64,000 nucleotides of DNA, taken from the NCBI RefSeq assembly GCF_004343075.1, contig NZ_SLXP01000002.1, positions 434,001 to 498,000 of the forward strand, written 5' to 3'. Within the stretch, counting starts at the first letter, position 1, and each line of letters begins with the position of its first letter. Below are positions 1 through 9,080 of this stretch, piece by piece. A model generated the notes under the pieces. The model saw nothing but the letters and a program-made list of their open reading frames with translations. It was not told the origin of the DNA and did no database searches. Origin of the DNA: Rhodovulum marinum (lineage in GTDB: Bacteria; Pseudomonadota; Alphaproteobacteria; Rhodobacterales; Rhodobacteraceae). The position numbers and the translations under genes are program-made.

Positions 1-1
1 G

Positions 2-457
2 GACGCGGGCGCCTATGCGACGTTTTCGGACGTGGTGGCCTATCTGGACTGGCTGGGCGGGCGGTTCGACGACAGCGCCGACCGGCGCGTACGGCTGGAA
101 GCGGCGGGCCGCGCGATCAAGGCGCACGAGGCCGCGCTGACCCGGGCGCTGGTGGGCGGCACGGGGAACTTGCCGGGCCTTGGCGGGATGGCGGGTGTCA
201 CGCTTGTGGGCGGAGACGCGGTCGAAGGGCGCGAAGGCGTGGTGTCATTCCGGCTGGCGGGCTGGGCATCGGCCGACCTGGTGGAACACCTGCGCCAGAA
301 CGGGATCCGGGTGCACACGCGCAAGGCCGATCACTACTCGGGCAGCGTGCTGCGGCCCTTGGGGATGGACGATTGCGTGCGGCTGTCGATCTGCCACTAC
401 AACACCGAAGCCGAGGTCGCGCGCTTCCTGTCGGTGATGCAGGCGCTGGCGGGCTGA
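2..457 (+). CDS. Class V aminotransferase (cysteine desulfurase-like), C-terminal fragment cut by the window edge
   Basis: The reading frame is open from the first bases and ends in TGA, so only about the last 150 residues are present. The text resembles the C-terminal small domain of PLP-dependent class V aminotransferases of the SufS/CsdA-like group: a segment around GVVSFRLAG, then GIRVHTRKADHYSG, then a terminal VRLSICHYNTEAEVARFL, the usual 'new-sequence, short-range arrangement' end of this family. The PLP lysine lies upstream, outside the window. The gene converges on the FGGY kinase with only 2 bp between stop codons. The substrate cannot be told from this fragment. Confidence 0.75.
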   Translation, partial: DAGAYATFSDVVAYLDWLGGRFDDSADRRVRLEAAGRAIKAHEAALTRALVGGTGNLPGLGGMAGVTLVGGDAVEGREGVVSFRLAGWASADLVEHLRQNGIRVHTRKADHYSGSVLRPLGMDDCVRLSICHYNTEAEVARFLSVMQALAG

Positions 458-459
458 GG

Positions 460-1920
460 TCAGGCCAGCGCCTGATCCATCAGGCGGTGGAACCGGGCGC
501 GGCGGGGGGCGAGGATCTCGGCCAGCGCCGGGTCGGGGTCGATCACGCGGTCGAAACCGGGCATCCGGGCGGCGAGGCTGTCGGCGCGGTCAAGCCCGGC
601 GGCGACGCGGGCGAGCCGCGCGGCGCCGAGGCAGGCCGAGACGGGGGCGCGGTCGGGCAGGCCCGCGGGATGGCCCAGAAGCGTGGCGATCATCCGCATC
701 CACAGCGCGCTGCGCGTGCCGCCGCCCACCACCGCCAGCCGGTCGAAGGGCACGCCCGCGGCGACCTGGGCGGCGACGCAATCGGCCATCAGGAAGGCCA
801 CCCCTTCCAGCGCGGCCCAGCCCAGCGACGCGGCATCCGACCCCAGCCGCAGCCCGTCGAGCCGCGCGGTCAGGTCGGGGCGGCCATGGGGGGTGCGGAT
901 GCCGGTCAGCGCGGGCAGGAAGACCGGCGCGTCGGGGGCGCGGCCCTCAGCCAGAAGGGTCTCGGCGGCGGCGGCGAGGTCGGCGGCGGTTCGGCCCGTC
1001 AGCCGCGCGGCCCAGTCGAGGGACGCGGTCGCGGCCATCACCACGCCCATGGAGAGAAACGCCCGGGGCGCGGCGTGGGCGCTGGTCAGGACGGCCGCCT
1101 GCGGCGCGGGGTGAAAGGCCCCGTCCACGATGCAGGCCACGCCCGAGGTGCCGACGGTGACCACCGCATCGCCCGGCGCGCCCGCGCCCACGCCCAGCGT
1201 GGCGGCCATGTTGTCGCCCGCCCCGGCGGCGACGGGCACGGCGGGGCCAAGGCCCCATCGGCGGGCAAGGTCAGGACGCACCTGCCCGGCGGCGGCCCAG
1301 GTGTTGACAATGGGGGGCAGCAAGTCGGGGTTCCAGCCGACTGCGGCGCACAGGCCCTCGTCCCAACGGTTCGTGGGAATGTCGAAAAGCTGGGTGCCAC
1401 CCGCGTCGGTTGGGTCCGAGGCCAGCTCTCCGGTCAGGGCGAGGCGCACGTAATCCTTGGTCAGCACCAGCATGCGCGCGCGGGCCAGCGCCTCGGGTTC
1501 GTGTTTCGCCAGCCACAGCAGTTTCGCGGCGTTGATCCCCGGATCGGGGGCGCAATTGGTGCGTTGGCCGATATCGGGAACAAGCGCGGCAAGGTCCGCG
1601 CATTCGGCCAGCGCGCGCTGGTCGTTCCACAGGATCGCGGGGCGGACGGGGCGCAGCGCCTCGTCCAGCAGCACGAGGCCCAGCATCTGCGCCGAGAAAC
1701 CGATCCCGGCGACGCCCGACAGGTCGTTCGCGGCGGCCAGTGCGTCGAGGCAAGCGAACACGGCGTCGACCCAGAGGTCGGGGTGCTGCTCGCTCCAGCC
1801 CGGATGGGGGACCGAGACGGGGATGGGGCGGTTGGCCTCGGCCAGCACGTCCAGCGCCTCGCCCACCAGGACGGCCTTGACGCCCGAGGTGCCGATGTCG
1901 ATGCCGATGACCTGGCTCAT
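460..1920 (-). CDS. FGGY-family carbohydrate kinase, xylulokinase-like with altered substrate motif
   Basis: The 486-residue product has full xylulokinase length. It starts with the ATP-fold motif GIDIGTSGVKA (residues 6-16), carries the catalytic Asp in AGAGDNMAA and the C-terminal VGGGTRSALW phosphate/adenine motif. It should phosphorylate a ketose or polyol in the cytoplasm. Known xylulokinases, including the second kinase of this window, read SGQMHG at the sugar-binding site; here the text is SAQMLG (residues 76-81), so the sugar-contacting His is Leu and the substrate is probably not D-xylulose (inference). It is the last gene of the minus-strand transporter/regulator operon and overlaps the regulator stop by 4 bp (ATGA), indicating translational coupling. 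Confidence 0.85.
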   Translation of the reverse strand: MSQVIGIDIGTSGVKAVLVGEALDVLAEANRPIPVSVPHPGWSEQHPDLWVDAVFACLDALAAANDLSGVAGIGFSAQMLGLVLLDEALRPVRPAILWNDQRALAECADLAALVPDIGQRTNCAPDPGINAAKLLWLAKHEPEALARARMLVLTKDYVRLALTGELASDPTDAGGTQLFDIPTNRWDEGLCAAVGWNPDLLPPIVNTWAAAGQVRPDLARRWGLGPAVPVAAGAGDNMAATLGVGAGAPGDAVVTVGTSGVACIVDGAFHPAPQAAVLTSAHAAPRAFLSMGVVMAATASLDWAARLTGRTAADLAAAAETLLAEGRAPDAPVFLPALTGIRTPHGRPDLTARLDGLRLGSDAASLGWAALEGVAFLMADCVAAQVAAGVPFDRLAVVGGGTRSALWMRMIATLLGHPAGLPDRAPVSACLGAARLARVAAGLDRADSLAARMPGFDRVIDPDPALAEILAPRRARFHRLMDQALA

Positions 1921-2885
1921 GGCGCCCCCAGGATGGCCTGGGCGGTGGCCTCGTCGGTCACGAAACTGTCGATATGCCCGAGGCCGAGGACCGCGCGCAG
2001 GACGGGCACCTTGTGCGCTCCGCCCGAGGCGAGGATAACGTTGGACACGCGGGCGAGGTCGGCCAGCCCCACGCCGATCACGCGCTCGTTCACCGGGTGA
2101 TCCAGCGGGCGGCCATCGGCGTCGATCACCACGCCGAGGATATCACCCACCGCGCCCAGTGCGCGCAGTTCCGCCTGCGTCACGTCGCCGGGCAGCGCGT
2201 CGCGCATCAGAAGCGAGCGGTCGGAAATGTCGCCCGCGGCGATCGCCAGCGCGTCGGCGGACCGGATTTTCTCCAGCACCTCGACGAACACGTCGAGCTG
2301 CATGATCGTGTCGCGGCTGGCGCGGCTGCCGGCGTAAAGCGGCGCGGTGAAATAGCTGTGGCGCGCGTTGCACAAATCCGCCAGCCGGGTGGTGATCTCG
2401 AAACTGTTGAGGTCCGAGCCGCGGGTCAGCCCGCCCATGACCGACACGATTTCCAGGTCGGGCCGGTTCAGCGGCGCCATGAAGCGCGTGGCAAGGTTCA
2501 GCGTGTTGCCCCAGGACATGCCGAAGAGCCGCACCGCGGGGTCGGCCAGCACCTCGGTCAGCAGGTTGCCCAGCGCCGCGCCCACGATGGTCTGCGTGTC
2601 GCCCGGGTCCGAGGCGGACGGCACCACATAGGCCGTGGTCAGGTCGAACCGGTCGACCAGGGCGGCCTCGACCTCGGCGCAGGCGGCATAGGCGGTGTTG
2701 AAGGACACGCGGACAAGGCCGATGCGGCGGGCCTCGGCCAGGGCCCTGTTCACGCGGAGGCGGGTGACGCCCAGTTTCGCGGCGACCTCGCCCTGGGTCA
2801 TCCCCTCGACGTGATAGGCCCAGGCGACGCGGGTGAGAAAGCGTTCCTCCTCGTCGACGCGGGGGGTCTTGGGTTCGGGGCGCAC
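1917..2885 (-). CDS. SorC/DeoR-type sugar-sensing transcriptional regulator
   Basis: This 322-residue protein has an N-terminal helix-turn-helix (YHVEGMTQGEVAAKLGVTR) followed by a phosphosugar-binding domain with the family's VVPSASD, GMSWGNTL and SVMGGLTRG segments, as in SorC, DeoR and CggR-type regulators. I chose GTG at 2885, which shares one base with the upstream permease stop TAG; upstream extension in the same frame runs through the permease gene. It lies inside the operon it probably controls. The likely target is the 26-bp inverted repeat at 6054-6079 between the two arms of the locus. The effector is probably a sugar phosphate made by the kinases (inference). Confidence 0.85.
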   Translation of the reverse strand: MRPEPKTPRVDEEERFLTRVAWAYHVEGMTQGEVAAKLGVTRLRVNRALAEARRIGLVRVSFNTAYAACAEVEAALVDRFDLTTAYVVPSASDPGDTQTIVGAALGNLLTEVLADPAVRLFGMSWGNTLNLATRFMAPLNRPDLEIVSVMGGLTRGSDLNSFEITTRLADLCNARHSYFTAPLYAGSRASRDTIMQLDVFVEVLEKIRSADALAIAAGDISDRSLLMRDALPGDVTQAELRALGAVGDILGVVIDADGRPLDHPVNERVIGVGLADLARVSNVILASGGAHKVPVLRAVLGLGHIDSFVTDEATAQAILGAP

Positions 2886-3718
2886 TATTTCACGGCGCCC
2901 ATGGTCAGGCCGCGCACAAGCTGTTTCGACGCGATCAGCGCGAAGATCAGGACGGGCACCACGATCAGCGTCGAGGTGGCCATGATCTTGCCATAGGGAA
3001 GGTTGTAACCCTCCATGAAGGAAACGGCCATGGCGGGCGCGGTCTTGGCGGTGTTGCGGGTCAGCACGATGGCATACATCAACTCGTTCCACGAGAAGAT
3101 GAACGAGAAGATGGCGCTGACCGCAACCCCCGGCATCGCCAGCGGCAGGCAGATCGAGCGGAAGATGCGCCAATGCGAGGCGCCTTCGAGGATCGCCGCC
3201 TCGTCGAGGTCATAGGGGATGGCGCGGAACTGGTCGGTGCAGATCCAGATCACGATGGGCAGGTTGAAGGTCAGGTAGATCAGGATCAGGACGAGGTGGG
3301 TGTCGAGAAGCCCGAGATGCCGCACGATCAGGAAGAACGGCAAGGCAAGGACGATGGGCGAAACCATGCGGTTGGTGATGAACCAGAACCACAGGTCCTT
3401 CTTGCCGCGAAACTCGAACCGGGCCAGCGCATAGGCGGCCGGTGCGCCGAGGCCGACGGCGAGCAGCGTGGTCGAGACCGCGATGATCAGCGAGTTGATC
3501 AGCGTGCGGCCCACCCCGTCCTCGAACAGCACCTCGGTGTAGTTGCCGAGCGTTGGCGAGAAAATCCACGCGGGCGGTTCCTGCAGCGCGATAAGCTGGG
3601 TCTTCAGGCTGGTGGTGACCATCCAGTAGAACGGAAAGACGCAGAAGATCAGGATCAGGCAGAGCAGCGCCGCCTGAACGGCGAGGCCCCGCCCCTGCCC
3701 CGGCGCGCGCGCGGACAT
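2885..3718 (-). CDS. ABC sugar/polyol transporter permease, MalG/AraQ type
   Basis: The 277-residue integral membrane protein has about six hydrophobic segments and the inner-membrane component signature around residue 190 (EAAILEGASHWRIF followed by PLAMPGV), the EAA loop that docks to the ATPase. The N-terminus starts with a short cytoplasmic stretch and a first helix at about residues 13-32. It follows the other permease after 0 bp (3718/3719) and touches the regulator gene, so both permeases are co-translated. Together with the solute-binding protein and the ATPase at 6125 it makes a CUT1-family importer. The substrate is inferred only from context (a polyol or pentose-type compound). Confidence 0.9.
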   Translation of the reverse strand: MSARAPGQGRGLAVQAALLCLILIFCVFPFYWMVTTSLKTQLIALQEPPAWIFSPTLGNYTEVLFEDGVGRTLINSLIIAVSTTLLAVGLGAPAAYALARFEFRGKKDLWFWFITNRMVSPIVLALPFFLIVRHLGLLDTHLVLILIYLTFNLPIVIWICTDQFRAIPYDLDEAAILEGASHWRIFRSICLPLAMPGVAVSAIFSFIFSWNELMYAIVLTRNTAKTAPAMAVSFMEGYNLPYGKIMATSTLIVVPVLIFALIASKQLVRGLTMGAVK

Positions 3719-4597
3719 CTAGCGCACCTCCTTGTAGAAGACGCGGATGTAAAGCTGGCTGAGGACGATGGTGATGACCAGCAGGATCACCGCCTGCGCC
3801 GAGGCCAGCCCCTGGTCGAAGGCGCGGAAGCCCACGCGCTGGATCAGGATCGAGATGAACTCGGTGGCATTTCCCGGCCCGCCCCGGGTCATGGTGAAGA
3901 CCATGTCGAAGAGTTTCAGCGTGTCGGCGGTGCGCAGGATCAGCACGGCGACAAGACCGGGGAGCAGGAAGGGCAGTTGCACATAGCGCAGCACCTTCCA
4001 CCAGCTTCTGGTTTCCAGCCGGGCGGCCTCCTCGATCTCGGGGGGGACGGTGGTGAGGCCCGCCAGAAGGACCAGCGCGACGAAGGGCGTCCATTGCCAG
4101 ACGTCCCAGAACACGACGGCGTAGAAGGCGTTGGCAGGGTCGCCGATCCAGTTGATCGGGTCCACGCCGACGAAGCCCAGCAACTGGTTCACCACGCCGT
4201 ACTTGATGTTGAACATCACCTGCCCCAGCAGGCCCACCACGGCATAGGTGGTCGCCATCGGCAGGACGAGGGCCAGCCGCGTCAGCGTTTTCAGGAAGCC
4301 GATCCCGGGCTGGTGCAGCAGCAGCGCGATGCCGAGGCCGAAGGCGATCTGCAAGGGCAACGCGATGCCGAGCAGCAGGAAGGTCCGCCCCATCGCGTCC
4401 CAGAAGATCGGGTCGGTCAGGACGTGGGCATAGTTGTCCAGCCCGATGAACTCCACCTGCCTCAGCTTGGTCAGGTTGAAGAAGTGCAGCGAGGTCCAGA
4501 CCGCGTAGATCAGCGGGCCGATGCCCACCAGCGCAAGCGCCAGGATCGACGGCCCGATGAAGGAAAACAGCGTACGTTTCGGGACGCGTGACGACAT
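3719..4597 (-). CDS. ABC sugar/polyol transporter permease, MalF/AraP type
   Basis: The 292-residue product has six predicted membrane helices (first at about residues 12-32) and the EAA motif EEAARLETRSWWKVLRYVQLP is recognisable around residues 185-205. It pairs with the downstream permease as the heterodimeric membrane channel of a CUT1-type ABC importer. It is separated from the upstream solute-binding gene by about 72 bp containing a strong hairpin (4629-4657), a usual arrangement that lets the binding protein be made in excess over the channel. A purine-rich AGAAAGG lies about 9 nt before the ATG. Confidence 0.9.
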   Translation of the reverse strand: MSSRVPKRTLFSFIGPSILALALVGIGPLIYAVWTSLHFFNLTKLRQVEFIGLDNYAHVLTDPIFWDAMGRTFLLLGIALPLQIAFGLGIALLLHQPGIGFLKTLTRLALVLPMATTYAVVGLLGQVMFNIKYGVVNQLLGFVGVDPINWIGDPANAFYAVVFWDVWQWTPFVALVLLAGLTTVPPEIEEAARLETRSWWKVLRYVQLPFLLPGLVAVLILRTADTLKLFDMVFTMTRGGPGNATEFISILIQRVGFRAFDQGLASAQAVILLVITIVLSQLYIRVFYKEVR

Positions 4598-4628
4598 GCG
4601 CGTGACCTTTCTGCCCCTTGTAAAGAAC

Positions 4629-4657
4629 GGGCCGGGGCGCGCGTCACGCCCCGGCCC
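4629..4657 (-). promoter_or_regulatory. Intercistronic mRNA hairpin after the solute-binding gene
   Basis: GGGCCGGGGCG (4629-4639) and CGCCCCGGCCC (4647-4657) form a perfect 11-bp stem with a 7-nt loop. There is no long T-tract, so it is better read as a transcript-stabilising or partially attenuating structure between binding-protein and permease genes than as a full terminator. Confidence 0.65.
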
Positions 4658-4669
4658 GGTGCCGGCCCG

Positions 4670-6007
4670 TTACTGGGCCAGCGGCTTTTCGCCGCTGTAA
4701 TAGCCGGCCTGGTCGAGCACGGCCTCCATCCGGGTGCCGATCTCTTGCGCGCCTTCCTCGGTGGTGACCTCGCCCAGCATCATCTTGGTGCCCCATTCCT
4801 GGACGATCTCGGTGATCTCGGGCCACTCGGCAAAGCGCGGGCGGAATTCCGGCACGCCGTCCTGCCAGCTTTCGACCAGCGCGGGGACGAAGTCGAACTC
4901 CTCGGCGATCCCGGGCAGTTCATAGACCGACTGGCGCGCGGGCACGCCGCCCTTCCGGAGGTAGGTCTCGGCATTGGCCTTCGACGTCACCCACTGGATG
5001 AAGAGCCAGGCGGCGGCCTGTTCGTCCTCGTCGGCCTGGGAGGCCACGGCAAGGCTGAAGCCGCCCAGCGCGGGCTTGCGGCCCGCCGGCCCCATCGGTT
5101 CGGGCGCGATGCCGAGGCAGTCGGTGACCTGGCTGGTCTCGGGGTTCTTGAGCGTGGCGTAGAAGGCCGACCACTCGGTGATGAAGGCGACGTCGCCCTG
5201 GGCCAGCGCGTTCACGGTTTCGGCGTGGTCGTAGCTGACGATGCCCTCGGGCATGTACTGCATCAGGTTCTGGCGGAATTTCAGCCCCGCCTGGCTTTCC
5301 GCGCTCATCAGGTTGGAGCGGAAATTCTCGTCGAGGAACGAGCCCCCGAAGGGCCAGAGCATCCGCGCGAAGCTGTCGGCGGACTGGGTCTCGTTGCGCT
5401 TGGATTGCAGCGCGTAGGCGTATTTGCCGTCCTTGGTCAGCGCCGGGCCGTACTCGTTCATCACCGCGTCCCAGGTTTCGGGCGGGCCGTCGAACCCGGC
5501 CTCTTCCAGCATGCAGCGGTTGTAGAAGAGAAGCCCCGAGTAGTTGTCGAAGGGCAGGCCGTAGATCGTGCCGTTCCAGCCGCCGAAGGCGTTCAGCACC
5601 AGCGGGAAGAAATCGTCGATGTCGAGCTCGGGGTCGGCCAGATCGGGATTCGAGGTGAACTTGTCGATCGGCACGATCCACTCGTTCTCGGCGAAGTTGC
5701 CGATCCAGACGAGGTCGATCAGCGCGATATCCAGATCGCCGCCCGCCACGAAATCGCGCACCTGTTCGCCCAGCGCGTTCTCGTAGGGGAGTTTCGTGAT
5801 GTTGATCTCGATGCCAGTCTTCTCGGTGAATTCGGGGATCATCGCCTCGGCCGCCTCGTAGCCGGGGCGCAGCAGGAACACGACATCGACGGTCGTGCCC
5901 GCGTAAGGCGCAGCCGCCTCTTCCAGCGACCAGGCGTTGGCGGCTGTGCCGCCCGCCGTCAGCGCAGCCGCGATGGCACCGGCGCTTGCCAGGGATCTCA
6001 GTTTCAT
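4670..6007 (-). CDS. ABC transporter periplasmic solute-binding protein, family 1
   Basis: The 445-residue protein opens with a Sec signal peptide (KLRSLASAGAIAAAL then AANA cleavage region, residues 2-25). The mature part matches family-1 extracellular solute-binding proteins: an early 'FTEKTGIEINITKLPYENAL' lobe segment, the central YGLPFDNYSGLLFYN and a C-terminal DEDEQAAAWLFIQWV. It captures the substrate in the periplasm and hands it to the two permeases. A good ribosome site, GGGAGGAGG, sits just before the ATG. It is the first gene of the minus-strand arm and is transcribed away from the ATPase gene across a shared operator. Substrate unknown. Confidence 0.9.
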   Translation of the reverse strand: MKLRSLASAGAIAAALTAGGTAANAWSLEEAAAPYAGTTVDVVFLLRPGYEAAEAMIPEFTEKTGIEINITKLPYENALGEQVRDFVAGGDLDIALIDLVWIGNFAENEWIVPIDKFTSNPDLADPELDIDDFFPLVLNAFGGWNGTIYGLPFDNYSGLLFYNRCMLEEAGFDGPPETWDAVMNEYGPALTKDGKYAYALQSKRNETQSADSFARMLWPFGGSFLDENFRSNLMSAESQAGLKFRQNLMQYMPEGIVSYDHAETVNALAQGDVAFITEWSAFYATLKNPETSQVTDCLGIAPEPMGPAGRKPALGGFSLAVASQADEDEQAAAWLFIQWVTSKANAETYLRKGGVPARQSVYELPGIAEEFDFVPALVESWQDGVPEFRPRFAEWPEITEIVQEWGTKMMLGEVTTEEGAQEIGTRMEAVLDQAGYYSGEKPLAQ

Positions 6008-6045
6008 GGGTCCTCCTCCCGTTGTTCAGCCCCTCGGTTGCGGGC

Positions 6046-6079
6046 TTGACATTCATTTGTATCAACCATCATACAAATG
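6046..6079. promoter_or_regulatory. Divergent promoter with perfect 9-bp inverted-repeat operator
   Basis: CATTTGTAT (6054-6062) and ATACAAATG (6071-6079) are exact inverted copies separated by 8 bp, centred in the gap between the solute-binding gene and the ATPase gene. TTGACA at 6046-6051 is a consensus -35 for rightward transcription, with CATACA at 6070-6075 as a weak -10 inside the operator. The element is AT-rich in a very GC-rich background. It is the obvious binding site for the SorC-type regulator encoded at 1917-2885, controlling both arms (inference). Confidence 0.75.
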
Positions 6080-6124
6080 TAAAGCCGTTGCGTGACGGCG
6101 CGCGCGGGACCGGGGAGGACAATC

Positions 6125-7177
6125 TTGGCGCAGGTCACCCTGGAGGGGGTCAACAAGCATTACGGCGCCGACCAGGCGCTGTTCGACATCTCGCTGGATA
6201 TCCCCGACGGGGCGTTCGCGGTGTTCGTGGGGCCTTCGGGGTGCGGGAAATCGACATTGCTGCGGTCCATCGCCGGGCTGGAGGGGATCAGTTCGGGCCG
6301 CATCGCCATCGGCGGCGACGACGTGACGGCGGTGGCGCCGTCGGACCGCAACGTGGCGATGGTGTTCCAGTCCTACGCGCTCTATCCGCACATGTCGGTC
6401 CGCGAGAACATGGATTTCGGCATGAAGGTCAACGGGTTCGATCCACAGACCCGCGCGGCCCGCATCGCCGAGGCCGCGCGCATCCTGCAACTGACCGAGT
6501 ATCTCGACCGCAAGCCCGGCCAGCTGTCGGGCGGCCAGCGCCAGCGGGTCGCCATCGGGCGGGCCATCGTGAAACAGCCCCGCGTGTTCCTGTTCGACGA
6601 GCCCTTGTCGAATCTCGACGCCAAGCTCCGCATCCAGATGCGGGTGGAGCTGGAGACGCTGCACCGGGAACTGGGCGCCACGATGATCTACGTCACCCAT
6701 GACCAGGTCGAGGCGATGACCATGGCCGACGTGATCGTGGTGCTGAACGGCGGCCGGATCGAGCAGGTGGGCGCGCCGATGGAGCTGTACCACCGCCCCG
6801 CCACGGAATTCGTCGCGGGGTTCATCGGGGCGCCGAGCATGAATTTCCTCGATGTCGAGCCCGGCGGCGGTGCGGTCGCCTATCGCGGGGTGCCGCTCGG
6901 GACGCGCGCGCTCGAGACCGCGCCTGCACGCGCCGGCATCCGCCCCGAGCATGTCGCGCTGGCCGCGCCGGGCGCGGGGCTGATCGACGTGACCGTGCGC
7001 GTGAAGGAGGCGCTGGGCGGCGAGAGCTATCTCTACACCCGGACCGAGGCGGGCGACGAGATCGTGGTGCGCGCGGACGGCGAGACCGAGATCGCGCCGG
7101 GCGACACGGTGGGGCTGGGCTTTCCCGAGGGGCGGCTGCATTTCTTTGCGCGCGACGGCGCGCGGGTCGGGGTTTAG
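6125..7177 (+). CDS. ABC transporter ATP-binding protein, MalK/UgpC type
   Basis: The 350-residue ATPase shows Walker A GPSGCGKST (residues 36-44), the Q-loop in VFQSYALYP, signature LSGGQRQR (134-141), Walker B VFLFDEP (154-160) and the D-loop SNLDAKLR, then a C-terminal OB-like regulatory domain of the MalK/UgpC subfamily. It powers the importer whose other parts are at 2885-6007. I chose TTG at 6125 because GGGGAGG lies 6 nt upstream at 6112-6118; a GTG at 6092 would add 11 residues with no ribosome site. It is the first gene of the rightward arm, about 45 bp beyond the operator. Confidence 0.93.
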   Translation: MAQVTLEGVNKHYGADQALFDISLDIPDGAFAVFVGPSGCGKSTLLRSIAGLEGISSGRIAIGGDDVTAVAPSDRNVAMVFQSYALYPHMSVRENMDFGMKVNGFDPQTRAARIAEAARILQLTEYLDRKPGQLSGGQRQRVAIGRAIVKQPRVFLFDEPLSNLDAKLRIQMRVELETLHRELGATMIYVTHDQVEAMTMADVIVVLNGGRIEQVGAPMELYHRPATEFVAGFIGAPSMNFLDVEPGGGAVAYRGVPLGTRALETAPARAGIRPEHVALAAPGAGLIDVTVRVKEALGGESYLYTRTEAGDEIVVRADGETEIAPGDTVGLGFPEGRLHFFARDGARVGV

Positions 7178-7178
7178 G

Positions 7179-8516
7179 ATGGCGGCGGGGGGCGATGGCC
7201 TGCTGGCGCGCGCGGTGGCGCGTTCGGAAAGCGTCGCGGCGCTGGAGATCGGGCGCGGCGCGTTGGCCGAGACCGGGCGCATATGGCGCGCGGCCCTGGG
7301 CGACCGGCCCGCACTGATCCTGGCCGACGACAACACCTGGGGCGCGGCGGGCGCGGGTGTCGAGGCGGCGCTGGAGACCTCGGGCGTGGCGCATCGGCGG
7401 CTGATCCTGCCGGGCCGCCCGCGGGTGAAGCCCGTGCGCGAGCTGGGCGAGGAGATCGCCGCGCGGATCGAGGGCGAGGAAACCCTGCTGGCGCTGGGCT
7501 CGGGCGTGCTGAACGACCTGGCGAAATACGCGGCCTTCGTGCGGGATCGGCGGTATCTTTGCGTGGCCACGGCGGCCTCGATGGACGGCTACACGTCGGG
7601 CGGCTCGCCCCTGTCGGACAAGGGGTTCAAGATCACCATTCCCTGCCGCCCGCCGGTGGCCGTGATCGGCGACCTGGACGTGATCGCGGCGGCACCCCCA
7701 GAAATGGCGGGCTGGGGCTATGGAGATTTGGCGGGCAAGGTGCCGGCGGGTGCGGACTGGATCGTGGCCGACGCCCTGGGCATCGAGCCGGTGGACGATA
7801 CCGCCTGGCCCATGGTGCAGGACCGGTTGCGCGGCTGGCTGGCCGCGCCCGAGGCCATCGCGGGCGGCCAGTTCGAGGCGATCGCGGGCCTGTTCGAGGG
7901 GCTGGCGCTGGTGGGGTTGGCGATGGAGGCGCATGGTTCGTCGCGGCCCGCGTCCGGGGCCGATCACCAGATCGCGCATCTGTGGGAGATGGAGAACCTG
8001 ACCCTGGCGGGCGAACGGGTCAGCCACGGGGCCTGCGTGGCGGTGGGCTGTGTCGCGGCGCTGCGGCTGTATGACTGGCTGATCGCGCAGGACCTGGGCG
8101 CACTGGACGTGGGCGCGGCGGTCGCGGCCCGCGCGCCCGCCGAGGCGGTGCAGGCGGAAATCGCGCGCGCCTTCCCCGATCCGGGCGTGGCGGCGCGGGC
8201 GGCCGAGGAAACCGCCGCCAAGGCGCTGGAGCCACGCACGCTGTGCGCCCGGCTGGACAGGCTGCGGCAGGTCTGGCCCGAGTTGCGCGCGCGGCTGGGC
8301 GCGCAGGTGATCCCCGCCGACGAGATGGCCGCGATGCTGCGCCGCGCGGGCGCCCCCGCCGCGCCCGAGGAGATCGGGATCACGCAGGCCAAGCTGCGCG
8401 AGACGGTCGCCGCGGCGCGGTTCCTGCGGCGGCGCTATACGGTTCTCGACCTGCTGGACGAGGCCGGGTTACTGTCGGCCGCACTGGACGCCTGTTTCGG
8501 GGAGGAGACCGCATGA
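7179..8516 (+). CDS. AraM/EgsA-type sn-glycerol-1-phosphate dehydrogenase family protein
   Basis: The 445-residue protein belongs to the dehydroquinate-synthase/iron-alcohol-dehydrogenase fold. The nucleotide-binding text [15 protein letters not shown], the diagnostic [15 protein letters not shown] and the metal-ligand segments [11 protein letters not shown] and SHGACVAVG are the AraM/glycerol-1-phosphate dehydrogenase hallmarks. The family reduces dihydroxyacetone phosphate to sn-glycerol-1-phosphate with NAD(P)H; bacteria do not use this for membrane lipids in general, so here it may act on a related polyol phosphate. ATG at 7179 follows the ATPase stop by one base. It overlaps the next gene by 4 bp. 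The Bacillus araM gene also lies in a sugar-transporter/FGGY-kinase operon. Confidence 0.85.
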   Translation: MAAGGDGLLARAVARSESVAALEIGRGALAETGRIWRAALGDRPALILADDNTWGAAGAGVEAALETSGVAHRRLILPGRPRVKPVRELGEEIAARIEGEETLLALGSGVLNDLAKYAAFVRDRRYLCVATAASMDGYTSGGSPLSDKGFKITIPCRPPVAVIGDLDVIAAAPPEMAGWGYGDLAGKVPAGADWIVADALGIEPVDDTAWPMVQDRLRGWLAAPEAIAGGQFEAIAGLFEGLALVGLAMEAHGSSRPASGADHQIAHLWEMENLTLAGERVSHGACVAVGCVAALRLYDWLIAQDLGALDVGAAVAARAPAEAVQAEIARAFPDPGVAARAAEETAAKALEPRTLCARLDRLRQVWPELRARLGAQVIPADEMAAMLRRAGAPAAPEEIGITQAKLRETVAAARFLRRRYTVLDLLDEAGLLSAALDACFGEETA

Positions 8517-9076
8517 GCGCCTACGCCGATCTCGCCGCCCGCGCCGCCGAGGAGATGAAGGCCGCCGCTTTGGCCGTGGATGCCGCCCAGCTGGACGCGC
8601 TGATCGACGAGATCGCCGGCGCCGGGCGCATCGCGCTGTATGGCGTGGGGCGCGAGGGGCTGATGATGAAGGCGCTGGGGATGCGGCTCTATCACCTTGG
8701 CCTGGACGCGCATATCGTGGGCGACATGACGACGCCGCCGCTGGGCCCGGGCGACCTGTTGCTGGTCAGCGCGGGGCCGGGGGCGTTTTCCACCGTGCGC
8801 GCGCTGGTGGGCGTGGCGCAGGGCGCAGGCGCGCGGGCGGCCTGCATTACGGCGCAGCCCGACGGCCCGGTGCCCGCGCTGTGCGACAGCGTGCTGACGA
8901 TCCCCGCGCAGACCATGGCCGACGACCAGGCGCCCGCGCCCGCCTCGGTGCTGCCGATGGGATCGCTTTACGAAGGCGCGCAATACCTGGTCTTCGAATG
9001 CCTGGTGCTGATGCTGCGCGACCGGCTGGGCGTCAGCGCGGCGGCGATGCGCGCCACCCACACCAACCTGGAGTGA
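8513..9076 (+). CDS. SIS-domain sugar-phosphate isomerase, 6-phospho-3-hexuloisomerase-like
   Basis: This 187-residue single-domain SIS protein has the size and text of 6-phospho-3-hexuloisomerases (HxlB/PHI): [22 protein letters not shown], then [22 protein letters not shown], then a C-terminal [20 protein letters not shown] interconverts D-arabino-3-hexulose 6-phosphate and fructose 6-phosphate; the partner synthase HxlA (3-hexulose-6-phosphate synthase) is not in the window. It may thus feed a 3-ketohexose phosphate derived from a polyol into glycolysis (inference). The ATG overlaps the preceding stop (ATGA), so it is translated with the AraM-type gene. Confidence 0.8.
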   Translation: MSAYADLAARAAEEMKAAALAVDAAQLDALIDEIAGAGRIALYGVGREGLMMKALGMRLYHLGLDAHIVGDMTTPPLGPGDLLLVSAGPGAFSTVRALVGVAQGAGARAACITAQPDGPVPALCDSVLTIPAQTMADDQAPAPASVLPMGSLYEGAQYLVFECLVLMLRDRLGVSAAAMRATHTNLE

Positions 9077-9080
9077 GGCC

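Noticed and set aside
373-2100. A 575-codon open frame opposite the FGGY kinase
   Set aside because: Antisense shadow of two well-supported genes (kinase and regulator); Gly/Ala/Arg/His/Gln-rich translation typical of GC-rich third positions, no family resemblance.
3173-4591. Long plus-strand frame opposite the permeases
   Set aside because: Low-complexity Asp/Gln/Arg-rich shadow of membrane genes; no ribosome site.
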